From Pterois miles (lineage: Eukaryota; Chordata; Actinopteri; Perciformes; Scorpaenidae): DNA of 64,000 bases. Under the pieces are notes generated by a model. It was given only the letters and a program-made list of their open reading frames with translations, ran no database searches and was not told where the DNA came from. The stretch is from positions 20,045,501 through 20,109,500 of the forward strand of contig CAMQGK010000110.1 of the NCBI GenBank assembly GCA_947000775.1, written 5' to 3'. Of the stretch, positions 10,871 to 23,420 are shown piece after piece. Positions within the stretch are counted from its first letter, which is position 1. Each line of letters opens with the position of its first letter. The position numbers and the translations under genes are program-made.

Positions 10871-12130
10871 ACTGTAGAGTTACCTTAGAAAACATCTCTC
10901 ATTAACAATGTGACAGAAATGAATGAGCTATGCTTCCTAGCAAGTTCATGAGCCTGGCATAGAGTCGTCAGTACGGCCCACTGACACCCATGTGACCTCA
11001 GTGTGGAGTCACAGCGATGACGCTCTGATACTAGAGTGAAGGTATCTTATGTGTGTTAAGTGTTTCCTTGTCTGCTCACTTCAAAATGCACATGAGAAAA
11101 ACTTTTATTTTAAACTCATCTATGGGTCTAGCAGTGTGCTGACACGTGACTCGTATTCATCGCAGTACATCAGCAGCAGTAATGATATTGATTGTAAGAG
11201 GGCTATAAAACTGCTGCTGTTAGTGTCTGATGAATGACGGCATCTGTTTATTAGGAAGTAACACAATGGCAATATGCGGCTGAGGAGCGAGGCACATTTC
11301 TGTTTTCTCTGTGTGTGCGTGCTTGTGTGGGTGAGAGATGATGTAGACATGATGCTGGCTATGTGTACATACTGTACTATACATCTATGTGATGATATGT
11401 GTCCATTATTATGCAGATTGTGGCGCGGCCGCGACCACACGTCAATCCTTCATTCCTAACCTACGCTGCTTACAGCGGCGCTGCATGTTATCTGTGTGTT
11501 AGATTCAACACCAGTGAGTTCTTGTCTGTCGGCCCTGCGCTGGTGTCACGGTGCTAATGAGGCTGTGTGTGTGGGATGACAGTATCTGGGCTGGGCTAAT
11601 GGGACTCATCTGTTCTAATTGGAAGCGGAGCTGGAGCTGAAGCTGAGGCCGGGGCCCGCCTGGGGCATATTGCTGCCATACATCAGCCTGTCTGAGGGTG
11701 TGTGTGCATTTGAGCTAGTGTATTTGAGGGGGTTATCTGCATACGTCAGGGCATAACTTAGTTTACCCCAGTGGAGATAGATGACTGGGAAGCCCCAGGG
11801 AGCGTTATTGGAGTTTAAAGTTTTCCTTCTCGTTTTTCATCATTCATCTGCAGGCAGGGGAGGAAGTGATGTTAGGAGGCTATAATATACTACACTGCAG
11901 TGTCCTATACTATACGAGACACAGTATCAGAATATAGAGGTAAAAAGTGTCTTTTTAAAAGAAAAAGTTTACAAAGTTTGCCCATCAAAAGCAAACACTA
12001 TACTCATAAAAACAAGATGATACCAAAAGATAAAATAACAAGATGCAAGATCAACTTAAGCTGTGTCAGAGGACTGGACATTGTTTACTGGAGGGTGTTA
12101 AACAAGCAAGGAAGGAAAGGGTGAACTTAC

Positions 12131-12238
12131 ATTGGCATGGGCGAGCGTGTCACTGTCATTGTAGACTATGGACAAGGGAAGAGCGACGTCCTGAGGATCT
12201 GCGCTGTCTGACTCCAGCTTCACCTCAGCTGGCTCAGT
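12131..12238 (-). CDS. rsrc1: rsrc1 penultimate coding exon
   Basis: Minus-strand exon of 108 nt (36 codons, phase 0 at both ends) between acceptor ...CTGAGTGCAG and donor GTAAGT. It encodes TEPAEVKLESDSADPQDVAL followed by PLSIVYNDSDTLAHAN. The acidic, Ser/Pro-containing first half is the variable linker of RSRC1. The second half matches the conserved 'I..(K/V)Y.D..(S/T)LAH(P/A)N' segment preceding the C-terminal block. It joins LFMDKER of the last exon without a frame change. Both splice sites are canonical, and the acceptor follows a T10 run. Confidence 0.93.
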
Positions 12239-12474
12239 CTGCACTCAGATATACACACACAAAAAAAAAACACAAAAATGTGTCACACTCAAATTAAAAG
12301 GAGCACATTTTAGCATTTAAATAAGCTTTAAGAGAGCCAAAACAGAAATACAGATACAGAAACATGATTAAATAGAAGTATATAAATGGTACATGCTACT
12401 CATTTTGAAAAAGAAATAAATATAGCTCAAACAAAAACAGTAACACAAACATAGCTGTACATCCACTGTAATTT

Positions 12475-12630
12475 CCATCTATTTGAGTGTCTTTGAGTTG
12501 TAGACAAGACATTTGAGGACATTATCTTGGGGTTTGGGAAACACTGATTGACATTTTTCACCATTTTCTGACATTTTACAAACTGAACAACTAGTCTAAT
12601 AATCAATAAACTAAATGCAGCCCTAATACA
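12475..12630 (+). repeat. Short hAT-like MITE copy, partial
   Basis: Carries the family core 'tctttgagttgtagacaa', 'gacatttgaggac(a)ttatcttggg', 'ttctgacattttaca' and the terminal 'aatgcagccct'. Parallel blocks occur at 40440-40638 and 50090-50306. It is the right-hand half of the element. Confidence 0.6.
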
Positions 12631-12947
12631 TACAATTGTGCCACAATGCAAAAGGAAATGGTGGCACTACTCATGGCTGTATGAGGCAAATAAATTGTTC
12701 CAGAAAGACAAGACAATGACAAAAAAAAAAATAAAATAAAAATAAAAAAATCTAAAATAGCTGGAAATAATTTTGTGCTCCCAAATTGCAATTTAATGCA
12801 TGTCTTTTAGTACATGCATGACATAATTTCCTGATGGGTATCAAAACATTAAACACTATAAAGACTGGTATATACAGTATTACTTACCTACATATAGTAC
12901 TGGATTGGGACACAGTAAAGAAATGTAAAATACAACACAACATTGGT

Positions 12948-12961
12948 CCAGCAGATGGCAG
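12948..12961 (+). promoter_or_regulatory. CTCF-type consensus site
   Basis: CCAGCAGATGGCAG matches the degenerate CTCF core CCASYAGRKGGCRS at all 14 positions. Under equal base use such a match is expected about 0.03 times in 64 kb on both strands. It is not inside a repeat I recognise. Binding is inference. Confidence 0.5.
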
Positions 12962-14747
12962 TGAAAGTCTGACTCATTCGATAAGCTTCTTGACAGTCAT
13001 TTACTGATAACAATCAGCTTGTATCTTGAATGTAATTTTATTGTCTCACATGCATCTATCTGTATATTTACCATCATATGCTCCAGCTTATATTTTCTGT
13101 AAGCAAGTCTTAATTGTGCTAAAGCAGCAGCTGCAGTGTGAGTGCTTGTGTACTTATTCAAACAGCTTGCTGGGTCACTTGTGCCACTTTTTGTTACAGC
13201 TGAATCCAGTGACAATGAATCTTCTCCTTTCTATATGACTGAAAAGGATTTAAAGATGATGGCCCTTTCCCCCCCCTCGTGTTTCCATCTGTAGAGTCCA
13301 AGCTGATAGAAGAAAATGTGATATTTAGAAGTGATTCTTCCTCCATCCCTCGAGGTACTACTTAAAAATATAATAAGCCCCACATTTGGAAGGATGGCCT
13401 GTTCTCCTTGTTGTTCTTAATAAAGAAGAAAAATCAAAATGAACACTTTGCCAAGTCCATTCATGTTTCAAACACTCCTACAACCAGCCCCAGAGCAAAT
13501 GTTTACCCAGTTGGAAAGATCTATTTAAAATTCATTTGGCAGGATACAAAAAGTAAGCGAGACAGAAAACACACCGGCTAATAAGTATGTTGATGTGCCA
13601 AATACACAATTCTTGGTAATAATATGCTGAATATACAGTGCATTTCTAATGAATGCAGCTTGCTTGAAATAGATGCACTGCAGCAGATATCAAAGGTTTC
13701 ACTGAGTTCTTCCTCATTAACAGTGGCTTAAAAAATCATTAATGGATACAACTCATGGTTAAATAGTAATCAACACTAAAACCATATAAACTTATATCTA
13801 AAATACAGATTTATAGGCATGTATTCTCACACAACAATGTTCAAATATATGTTAGTTATAGGCTAATTATACTCTGTTACTTTGGTTAAAAAGTTTAATT
13901 AATTATCAGTTTCATTAAATAACATTTCTATATACTAGAAGGTTGCCAAATAATGTTTAAATGTAGAGTATATTCAGCCATTATTCTCTTCATTGCAGCC
14001 AAAGATGTGATGTAGTAAAAAGACTCTGAAAGACTATGAAATCTTCCCAACTAAGGATCAGTCGTCTGGATATCTTAAGTATTATTTGACTAATGATGAG
14101 GACCCAGGAGATTAATATGAAAACCAATGAAGAGCTGTTATACAAAGAATGTGTAAACTTGGATTTGTATTTCATTAAAGCACTTCTGTTCTCAAACAGC
14201 AACTGATTAAAATATTGCATCCTTTTATTTGCATTTCAGATTATATAAGAAGAAAGTAAATGTTTCTGCGTTCTACGTTTCTCTGCCGTCCCTGTCCACG
14301 GCACTTTGCTCCGGTGTCGGTGCTCCTGTCTGTTTCGACAAGCTTGGGGTACGACGACCATCGTCTACAGTAAGTTATACACCTACAACAGATACTGGAA
14401 GTACCTCATACAACCCCACTCCAAACCACCCAAACTATCCCTTTAAGTTCCAGTTTGTGAAAGGGGCATTTACAGTCTTTGAAAGGGAAGGCAGACTATA
14501 CTCTACATGTGCAATCTGTGCAGTCCAAACTGCAGCCACATCGGTCCTGACCTTTGTCGGACTAACTGGCGTTCGTATGTCCCAGTAGTCTGTGCAAGTT
14601 TGCTGTCACATGTTGTCGCCTATCCTTTTCAAAACAGCCATGAACCCCCGACAAATCAAATTCCTGCTCCTTCAGAGACAGGGACATTTCAATAATGACT
14701 TCTGCGTTTTGTCTGCATCTGCACAACCAGAGGAGGGAGAGGGAGGG

Positions 14748-14778
14748 AGAGAGAGAGAGAGAGAGAGACAGAGAGAGG
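14748..14778. repeat. (GA)n microsatellite
   Basis: Interrupted GA dinucleotide repeat in the rsrc1 intron. Confidence 0.9.
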
Positions 14779-15029
14779 AAGACTGAGAGGATGGCTGCTG
14801 CCTGCTGTGGCTTTTGTGTGGGTGCTGCCGCTTTGGAGGCGGCGAACAGTGGAGCGCCTGATGAAACTATCTCAGGTCGGAACAAACGGCGCTGGAATGA
14901 ATGTTTGATTTGGTCTGGGCTGTCTCTGGACAGACGGCACAGCGTTGCAGAGAGGGGAAATTCAATAAGAGACGGAGTGAAAAGATGGAGAGAGTGAGGG
15001 GTCGGGAGAGAAAGAGGGACAGAACGCAC

Positions 15030-15136
15030 CTTTATGTCATCCCTGGATGATTTGAAAGCCTGAGGAACAAAGGAATCACTCTCGATGGCCTCAATGTCCT
15101 TTATCCTTCGCACTTGCTCCTCCAGAGAAGTTCCCT
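15030..15136 (-). CDS. rsrc1: rsrc1 internal coding exon (SDSFV motif)
   Basis: Minus-strand exon of 107 nt after acceptor GTAACGTGTGTTTCAG and before donor AAG|GTGCGT. The first two bases complete a Glu codon with the last G of the 32804-32875 exon. It then gives 35 codons: GTSLEEQVRRIKDIEAIESD followed by SFVPQAFKSSRDDIK. The 'EQV(K/R)R(V/I)K(E/D)IEAIESDSFV' stretch is the most distinctive part of RSRC1 and identifies the gene. The region is charged and helix-prone, continuing the coiled coil from the preceding exon. The longer open frame around it extends into intron on both sides and is not coding there. Confidence 0.96.
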
Positions 15137-16589
15137 CTGAAACACACGTTACACAGAAGAGAGGCGATGAACAAAAGCGTGCACACGTGTCCTGAAACAC
15201 ACACATGTACACAGACACACACAGAGCGTCAGACATCCCTTGTCATCTTCTGAAAGGCACCAGATTTCATTTGGACTGGGCTTAGTTGATTGTATGTTAT
15301 CTCTCCGTATAATGCTCCTTGACACATACAATATAAAACATCTGATATTCCCCTATTTCAATCTTGGCCTTTTTTAAAAAAAGGACTCTTGCTTAGCCAA
15401 GGACATAGAGTCACTACAAAAGGAAAGTGGAGAAAAAAATACTAACAAGATAATAGCCAGACAGTGAATTACACTTGGATAATGCATTCTAAAATAATCA
15501 AAATATGAACACAAACTCACTGCAATGGAATTTCATTATGGAGACTAAATGTGATTAGGTTTCATACACTTTTCATGTATCAGAAAGCATTTTGCTCTGG
15601 CTTGTCCAATCAAACAAAAAGACAGAAAAGGGTTTCCAGTAAATTACTCTCGGATATAAACACATCAGGATTCTGCATATCAGATAGCAAATCATTTCAA
15701 GAATTCAAGAGCAGTCGTCTTCTTTAGCGTGGGAGGGCAAAAATAGGTGTGCCAGGAAAGTTAGCAACCGGAGTCTGAATGCTCCCATTATTCTCTGGCT
15801 GTCAATCTCTCCACTGATCAGTCAATATTCATCCCTCTCTCCCCCATCCATCCGTCCTCTCCTGCACTCTCCCATCTCTCTGTCTGTCAATCCAGCACAC
15901 ATCCATGTTCCTCTGCTCCACTGATGTAGGCTGTGTCATGAAAACAACTACACAAACGGGAACACACTCACTCACACACACAAAGAACACTGACTACTCC
16001 CACATGTACATGTGTGTTTGCAAACTTACATACTTTGCACTCACACTCATGGCTGCCATACATGTGGCAAACTCTAGAGCACGCGCGCGCACACACACAC
16101 TGTATGCAATTGGAGCTAATAGCAGGAATTAATTCAATACATTAGTAGCTACAGAAAGGGTGTCACAACAGATCTTCATGGGCCTGGTGTTTAATGAATA
16201 AATGAATATTTGTTCTGGATTTCACGGCAAAGCATCACATGCTATCTCGCACACACACACCAAAAGGCACACACACCCTATTATAGTTCATAATAGCACT
16301 CAAACAAACTCGGTTTTGATTTAAATGCACTGCAGATTTGGACGACTGAGTGACAAGTGGAATTAAGCCTTCCTATGTGACAGATTATCAGCTTGTCATG
16401 CCGCGCTGGGGAAGATGCGAGCGGAGACGCATTGCACGGCGGCTCCAAAAATAGTCATTACCTTGACTGGGCTGCTAGATGAAGTCTGAACACTGGCCCA
16501 ATATCCTCCTGGAGACTGTGGCCTGTCCTTCACACCACTATCACCACCACCGCCGCTCACTGCACAGCTGCACGAGCGTGCACGCGTTG

Positions 16590-17120
16590 GGATGAAAACT
16601 AACGCCTGTGACTGGCCGACAATTAATTCAGCACAATTTAATTCACTTTTTCAATTACCCCTTCTCTGCTGTCCTTTGAGCGTGAATGCCCTACATGAGG
16701 AAGTGCCACACAAACTGCCACACTGACATGTATCCACACACACATACACCATATCTGCGAACATCTCCTTGGCAGGCCCGTCTGTTGCTTGGATGTCCGT
16801 GTGCACTGCAGGAATCCATTAAGACCTCAGCCTTTTTGACAAACACATTATTGGTAGATAAAATGACTTCCATATGCTGTTTGTCAGATGTCAGAGGGAA
16901 AAGATATGTATTTCATGAGAAAATCTAAAATAATGGACTTTGAGTGTGGGCCTAGCGAGCTTAGAGACAGACAGAAATCAATACTCGAGCCGGGCGAGCG
17001 CACTCTGCAGCTCGGAGAGGTCAAAGTTGATATTTAATATTGACACATTATCTGGCAAATTAATTTAACAGGCCAACTCAATTGTCACTGCATTAGGAAC
17101 GCTTCTCTGTCAGCGAGGAG
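16590..17120. promoter_or_regulatory. Candidate conserved regulatory block
   Basis: Repeat-poor intron DNA with clustered homeodomain-type cores (AATTAATTCAG near 16620, AATTAATTTAACA near 17058) and a TCF/LEF-like TCAAAG at 17021-17026 next to TTGATATTTAATATTGAC. The call rests on composition and motif clustering only. Confidence 0.3.
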
Positions 17121-17459
17121 TGGAGGATGAAGTGAAAACAGAGAGAAAACAGACAGAGAGAAAGAGACAAACTAGACATAATTAAATGTACAGTATAAAT
17201 AAAAATACTGATAAATAAAAAAGTAAATCAGGTTATTGTTAGCTCCCTTGTGTCTGCATGCTGAGATACACTGCAACTATTACTTCCAAACCAGGAAACG
17301 TGGTCAAACTCAATCAATAAACTTTTGTTTTGTATGTGCAGATTCCAATAATGGATAGTGACTGAGCAATGTGTGTTAACGTGTTTTGCATGTTTACACC
17401 TCTGTGTGTGCACTCATGTATAAAAGACGCAGTCAGAAAACTCACTTGCCGTCTCATTA

Positions 17460-17860
17460 CTGGAATTAGTTGGACAGACAGTGGTGCTGATGAGTGGCTC
17501 AGAATCAATAGGCTATTGTTCTCTCTAAATAGCTGTTTGTCCACTTCATTGATTAATACCAGAGGACGAGGAGAGAAAATCAAACCAGCCAATGAAAACA
17601 GATTTCAGCCCATCTCCTTCAGCCTTGAAGATGAGGGCGTTATGCAGCAGTTACATGTCCCCGCCAGAAGAGGGAGCTGTTCAACAACACATGTCCACAT
17701 AGGAGCCGACGGGCTAAGGCAGCGTTGTCTTTGTAAACTTGACTTTGGTCTACAGTTTGTCAATCAAGAGCAGCCGAGCTGAATATATTGCCGCTGCTGA
17801 TTAATTCCAGTAATTGAGTGCACTAGCGTGCCGGCTAAATTACCGCAGCACTTCTTGTTG
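17460..17860. promoter_or_regulatory. Candidate conserved regulatory block with CTCF-like motif
   Basis: Complex repeat-free sequence. CCAGAAGAGGGAGC (17664-17677) fits the CTCF core at 12 of 14 positions. PBX/HOX-like TTGATTAAT near 17550, TGATTAATTCC near 17798 and TAATTGAG near 17811 are embedded in GC-mixed sequence, unlike the AT-rich intron background. Its function is inference. Confidence 0.35.
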
Positions 17861-18389
17861 TGTGGGGAAAAATAAATAAGAAGGAAAACGAACTGCTTGT
17901 TTTATTGAGGTCTCACAAATTGTGGCAAATCTTTGACAGTGTTTTGAAATTATATGGCAAACAGGGAGCTTAAAGGTATTTAATGAATGTATTAGAAATG
18001 AAAAATAGGCAAACAGTGCTGCTGTGTTGATGTGACTTCAACACAGTTAGTACAAGAAATATATTTGTGGCAGGTCATGCCATTTTAATTTGGCCAGTTT
18101 AATCAAAGAAAACATTATTTTAATTTGTCAGAGAATGAGATTTAAATTCACAAAGTTTCTGTTTTAAAGTTGTTTTTTTATATATATATTAATGGCCCCC
18201 TCTACGTTTTTCTCTGAATGATACAAACCCCAGTTCGTAGGACACACGAGGATGAATATTTATCTAACTTTTGTAAACCATGATCGGCTTCCACATGTGC
18301 GCACACACACAGCAACATCTCTTGGTTTCCCAGGTTTCAATAACGTGCTCTCCCCTCCTCTACCCCCCCACCTCTCTCCCTGCACCGCG

Positions 18390-18750
18390 GTAAAGATGTG
18401 TAATTCAATGCTCAATTTAGGCCCGTCTCAGTGGAGATTTTTTTGCCTGCTAATTGATAGAAATTAAGCCATTAATCAAGCCACTAGCCATCATTCAACC
18501 CGGGGAAGATGAATACAAACTTTCATAATAACCACCTTCCCCATTTTAGCCCTCATTAGCATTAATTTTTAATGTAATTATGCTATTCTTTTACACTGAG
18601 CTCATAAATTACTGCTCTTTTGTTGCTGGCTGGCCTTGTAAAATCCAAAGTAATGCTTTGTAGTCTGATCTTTAAGGCAATTACTGGCTTCTTCACTCTT
18701 TTATCTCCCTGCATTTCCAATAACCTGCTCTCTAATGATTTATCTCCGCT
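18390..18750. promoter_or_regulatory. Candidate conserved regulatory block
   Basis: Dense homeodomain-type motifs (GCTAATTGATAG, GCCATTAATCAAG, CATTAGCATTAATTTTTAAT, GTAATTATGC) between about 18446 and 18585, in sequence without microsatellite or transposon character. It ends at a C15 run (18754-18768). Confidence 0.35.
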
Positions 18751-18753
18751 GTA

Positions 18754-18768
18754 CCCCCCCCCCCCCCC
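18754..18768. repeat. Poly-C tract
   Basis: Fifteen consecutive C within a C/T-rich stretch (about 18720-18870). Confidence 0.9.
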
Positions 18769-19439
18769 AATCCCCTTCCCCACTCTTTTCTTTCTCTGCA
18801 CCAGCGGCCAACTGCCCTGCTGCCAGCCTCCGCCTCCAATCCCCCATCCGCCCACATTCTCCCCATCTCTTTACAGCAGCCCCAGATACATCAGGGATGA
18901 ACACAAAACACATGCAAGGATGTTTGCCTCCACCAAGTTAACTATATTAACACACTCATTCAATGTGTGTGTGTGTTTGTGTGCAGTAACTTTGTTTACT
19001 ATCTCCTTTAGTCATTTTCCAGCTAGCCCTTCATTAGCGAATATCCAGCTCCAGCAATGGCGACAACACCGGGGGAATGCCAAGGTAAGAGACTGGCGCT
19101 CCATCTCACTCTCTCTCTCCTGGCTGGTCTCCTGTGGGTCTTACCTGTAGGCTAGCTGCTCTTGTTTATGTAACCCCTGAGCTGGATAAACACACACACA
19201 TAACACGCATGCACGCACACACAGGCACACACTCGCAGAGCTTGGCATCAAACAGCTGAGTTAAGCTTAGCAGGGCTGCGTGCTGGGGGCGATAGAGAGG
19301 CTCCGGCCTGGCCCTGTTCTCAGCAGCAGCAGCATCCTGGCTGCATCAAAGTCTTTACCGTACGATTCTCCAGGCCCAAACAACAGGCTGCTCCAAAGCA
19401 TGCCTGGGAATTGGACTGAACAACAACAGAAAAAAAAAA

Positions 19440-19910
19440 TGAAACAATAGGTTACTTATTAAAATCCGACTGATGAGATTTCATTATCACCACCAAATGA
19501 CTCTCTGTGAGGCATTCTGTTCTGCGGATGAGGGTTTCCATTACGCCGTCACTAAAACAAATAAATTAAGAAACCTAATGTGTCTGCTTGGTGTCTGGGA
19601 ATGTTGCCGCTAATGAGATATTTTGTTGATATGACAGAGAAGTTTAAGCTTGTCCTACGTAGGCCCAGAGCCACTGAGTCCACACAGACAGCCAACGTTA
19701 TTAAAAAGGTATCTGGTGTGGGCCTTGGTTAGGTAATACTTTTAGACTGTATTGATTAGGGGCCGCTGACAGGTTCTGATGTTAGCCCTGGAAATGCATC
19801 AAGTGGCTAATGAGCAGCTATTAGGCCCATCGATTTGCTGATTTCAATTGATAGCTAGCAGGCCAAAGCTGCACGTCAATATTTGCATAACTAATACCCT
19901 GCAGCTTTAG
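19440..19910. promoter_or_regulatory. Candidate conserved regulatory block with octamer
   Basis: Unique sequence with ATTAAGAAACC, GCTAATGAG, CTAATGAGCAG and a perfect octamer ATTTGCAT at 19881-19888, a POU-factor site type. No repeat or coding pattern is seen. Typical of vertebrate developmental enhancers, but untested. Confidence 0.33.
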
Positions 19911-21707
19911 GCATTGAAAAATAAGACTTCAATGAGTAAGAGAGACAGAAAAGAAAGAGAGAAAGAGATGTGGAGCAGATAGCAACCCAAAGGTAGGAGT
20001 AAGAGAAACACTTGAACGACCAAAAAGAAAAAAATAATGTCAAGAATAGCTAAAGCATGCGTTTCCTCTCTTCTGCACAGATCTGTAGGTTGTCTGCGAA
20101 CAGCCAATGGTGGCTTTGCGACAATGACGAGATGTGATGCCTGTCTGACGCCTGTGGCTGCGGGGGTCAACAGTTCACACAAAAATGAAGGGAAATTCTG
20201 ACAGGCTGAGCCAGATGTCCCGACGAGTGCGTCCCTGAGGAGTGTGCGTATATGCATGTATGTGTTTGTAAGTGCATGTGCGAGCGCGGAGATGTCCAAT
20301 GATGGAGCAGGTGGCTAAGCCAGTCTAATGCGCGTTCCCACGAGACCACACATGCACACATAATACGCACAGTCACTCATACATTACCTCCACCCCCACT
20401 TCCAAAAAAGCCACGTCTCCAACAATGCACCTTCAACCACAAACACATACACGGGCTGAGTGATCCCCTGCGGTGGTCACCTCGTTATCGTAGTGTCAAC
20501 TGGTCTCTGTGGAGTTTGCCGTCCTGACGACTCCTGCCACCGCCATCAGGGGCCTGTCACACATCACTAACGCTCAGTTAAACCTCTTACATTAACAGTC
20601 AGGTCTATAGAAGTTATGGAAAATACCACATATGATCACATTCTTTGGATAATGTAGCCTAGAGCATTATTTGACCTTAGCGGATAATGGCATCTGATAT
20701 GTTTATGTTATATCTTATGTGATATCTATTTGGCATCAGGAAATGAAGAGCAGCTGGTGTCTCACACACACACACACACTCTCTTCTAGTGTCTCCCAGT
20801 GATAGTGATCTCCCACTCTCCAGTCAATAAAGGTCTGAATGATGAATTAAAGACCCAAACAACCTGCTAATGACAGGATGACATGGCAGCCACGCGCCAT
20901 GCTCATGCTATCTCCTTCCACATCTTCGCTCATCCCTCCCCTCTCACCACGTCTGTCATTCAACCCCGTACTGCTCCAACTATCCTCTCAACTTCCTCTC
21001 CTCAACTGACCCTGGTTCAACTACACTACACTATATTCTCCCCATCTGTAACAACAAGTCCTGTTATTGCAGCTAAATGCATGTGTTAAGACTCCTTCTG
21101 TCTGCTGGGCCCATTGTGAAATCACAGGGAGGAGCAATACGTTGGCTCCAGTCTATCCTTCCATCCATACCCCTATCCATCATTCACAATATGTAAATGA
21201 TAACTGCTTGATTCTGCCATCAAAACTGCACTGAATCATCTAAAGACTTGATAAAGTATTTTGCTTGTTCATAAGTGTCACGCAAACCTTGGACATAACT
21301 TATGAGACTTTGATGAGACAAATCATGCTACATTCCCCCTTTCAAATACACTTGTTTTCATTACAGCTAAAAAAAAAACAAAACAAAAAAAAAACAGTAT
21401 TTACTCATATTTGGCTCAGATGGAGCATTTAACATTCATCAGAGATGACATGTTTATTGTTTTTGACATTGTACCTATCACTATCACGGGTATAAATAAT
21501 GCAATCATTGCCAAAAACAAGGGTCTACCTTTCGGGGAAACGAGTACAAACAAAGCTTAAAAGCATCTACTGTATATTTACTGCGTATACGTCAGCTATT
21601 TATCTGAAATCCTAGCTAAGACCTGACTGCTCCTGCTGACCTGACTGCACGGTGCTAACTGCAAACACAGAGGGGCTAACCAAAACCAGGTGGGTGTGTT
21701 TCCCTCG

Positions 21708-21708
<1 letters not shown>

Positions 21709-21756
<48 letters not shown>
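21709..21756. repeat. (TG)n microsatellite
   Basis: Uninterrupted (TG)24. Confidence 0.97.
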
Positions 21757-21759
<3 letters not shown>

Positions 21760-22489
21760 GGGGGAAGAGAGCAGTATGAGTGTTAGCCGATGTCCTGCGC
21801 CTGGGCAGCATCACAGAATCTCATTAAATAGTGAAGCTTTCACAGGCTGAGTGGTGAGATCTTCAAGATCACAGCCACTTTCTCTGTCGACGGGACCGGT
21901 GGCATTCTTTAACGTTTTGTATTCAATTTGGTTTCCTTATATTCGATCAAATTCTTGCAGAGTAAAAAGTTCTGCTTTTGTTAATCTTGTTATTTCAGGA
22001 CTCATATTTAAGATGGTGTCAGCATGCTGCAAGAGCCGCATATCTCAAGGTCATTTTGTTTTAAAGGTAAAGAGGGAGTTTTTGTCCTGATACTCAATGG
22101 TTAGGGCTGGTTTATTAAACACTTTCCACACACAGAGTACTGAGGGACAGCTTGCATTTGCTATAAAACCACAGAGGCTTTAAAAGAAAATGGAGGAGCG
22201 TTGTAAAAATACAGCAGAACACAGATGGAGCAAGTACCTGAAACTCATCTCTCTCAACCGTTACCTGGAGTACAATAACAGCCTGTCTGTCTGCGAGACT
22301 CAAGGAGCTCTTTATTAAGCACAGTGCTGTTTTAGTGTGATTAGAATATAGAGACCTCCCCTGCCCTTTACCAGAAATAACACACATTTGACTGCATCAA
22401 CTTGATGTTAAACTAGGCGTGTGTTTAAATGTGTGTGTGCGTGCGGGGGGGAAAAAGTGCAGCGGTCTCCACTTTTTCGATCGTGGGCT

Positions 22490-22640
22490 GGTCAGCAGCT
22501 CTTTTATTAACAACTCTATAATTAGAGAAACACCAAGCAGCTAATTACTTAATTGGATCGAGGTCTTTAAAATGAAAATGATGTAATCTGAATCCAGGAA
22601 ACGGGCTCGATTTTCACATGGACGTCAACACACAAACAGG
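22490..22640. promoter_or_regulatory. Candidate conserved regulatory block
   Basis: Contains TATAATTAGAG, GCTAATTACTTAATTGG and ATGATGTAAT within 100 bp of non-repetitive sequence. A small homeodomain-motif cluster. Confidence 0.28.
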
Positions 22641-22869
22641 CACACATACGCACCTCGTGACCTACAGCTTTCTTGACGTGCAGCCATCAAGCAACCAACT
22701 CTTTTCCCCTTAGTTGGGCTGTAACTGACTCTCCCTTTCACTCTGCTGACTCCTGACAGAGTGTGTGCATGTTGGTGAGAGAGGAAAAGGGACAGAGAGT
22801 CTCCTGTTTGTGTGGTCTGCTACAAACTATATTAGTAAAGGTCATGGCCGACTGTGTGTGTGTGTGTGT

Positions 22870-23090
22870 TGTGTAGTAATTAATTAGGCGAATGCCCCCA
22901 CCTCCTCCTCTTCTGACCTCAGTTGTAGACTAATAACCTTGGCACTGTGTAATACATTACAACTCCTTTTTTTTCGGCCGCATTCTGCCTCATTGGAGGG
23001 AATCATGCTAACATAACAAAACAAGAGTGACATCATCATTTGCATGTAAATCAAAATCATCCTTCATGGCCTAAATTATAGGAAAGAAAT
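22870..23090. promoter_or_regulatory. Candidate conserved regulatory block with octamer
   Basis: TAATTAATTAGG near 22877 and ATTTGCAT at 23038-23045, which runs into GTAAATC, within non-repetitive sequence. It directly precedes a transposon-like segment beginning near 23300. Confidence 0.3.
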
Positions 23091-23299
23091 GCATGAGTAG
23101 TTATGTGACTATAATGTCCAGTCAGTCCTGATATGTTTGATTTTTGTCAGCTGTGCTGGTGAGAGAGAGGGTGGGGGGGTCGTGTAGGTCCTTCTCAGAG
23201 CACCCTGATTATTTGTGGGCATAAGTATAACACAGCACACTGCTCCATGCAGTGACCCTCTACTTTCTCTGACTGCCACCATATCGCACACTTACTCGA

Positions 23300-23420
23300 C
23301 CAGGGGTGGGCAATTATCTTTCCTGGGGGGCAAACAAATACTGTCAGAAGTAACCTCTATTTTACCACTATAGGAAACATGCTGGGCCCTGATTTTTCAG
23401 CATTTATTATACTGAAAATC
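23300..23420. repeat. Fragment resembling a hAT-type element end
   Basis: 'caggggtgggcaattat' followed by 'cctggggggcaaac' resembles the terminal repeats of hAT-derived elements in vertebrates. I cannot place the other end with confidence; sequence to about 23900 may belong to it. Confidence 0.35.

Larger units (their letters stand above)
8876..12130 (-). other. rsrc1: rsrc1 intron between the last two coding exons
   Basis: A 3255-bp intron with a GTAAGT donor at its right end and a TGCAG acceptor at its left end. It contains a reversed hAT-like MITE copy (about 9130-9340) and a decayed Tc1-like element (about 9840-10870). The segment 11270-11880 is moderately GC-rich unique DNA with no coding signal. 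Confidence 0.85.
12239..15029 (-). other. rsrc1: rsrc1 intron between the 107-nt and 108-nt exons
   Basis: A 2791-bp intron. It holds a short hAT-like MITE (about 12475-12630), an exact CTCF consensus match (12948-12961) and a (GA)n run (14748-14778). The remainder is AT-rich with no coding signal. The open frames across 14229-14588 and 14562-15029 are chance or exon-flanking readings. Confidence 0.85.

Noticed and set aside
14562..15236. 224-codon minus-strand open frame
   Set aside because: Only 15030-15136 is an exon. The rest runs through intron on both sides of the splice sites, including a (GA)n region read as Ser/Leu repeats.
18620..19150. 176-codon plus-strand open frame
   Set aside because: Pro/Ser-rich from C/T tracts, no family resemblance, no coding structure.
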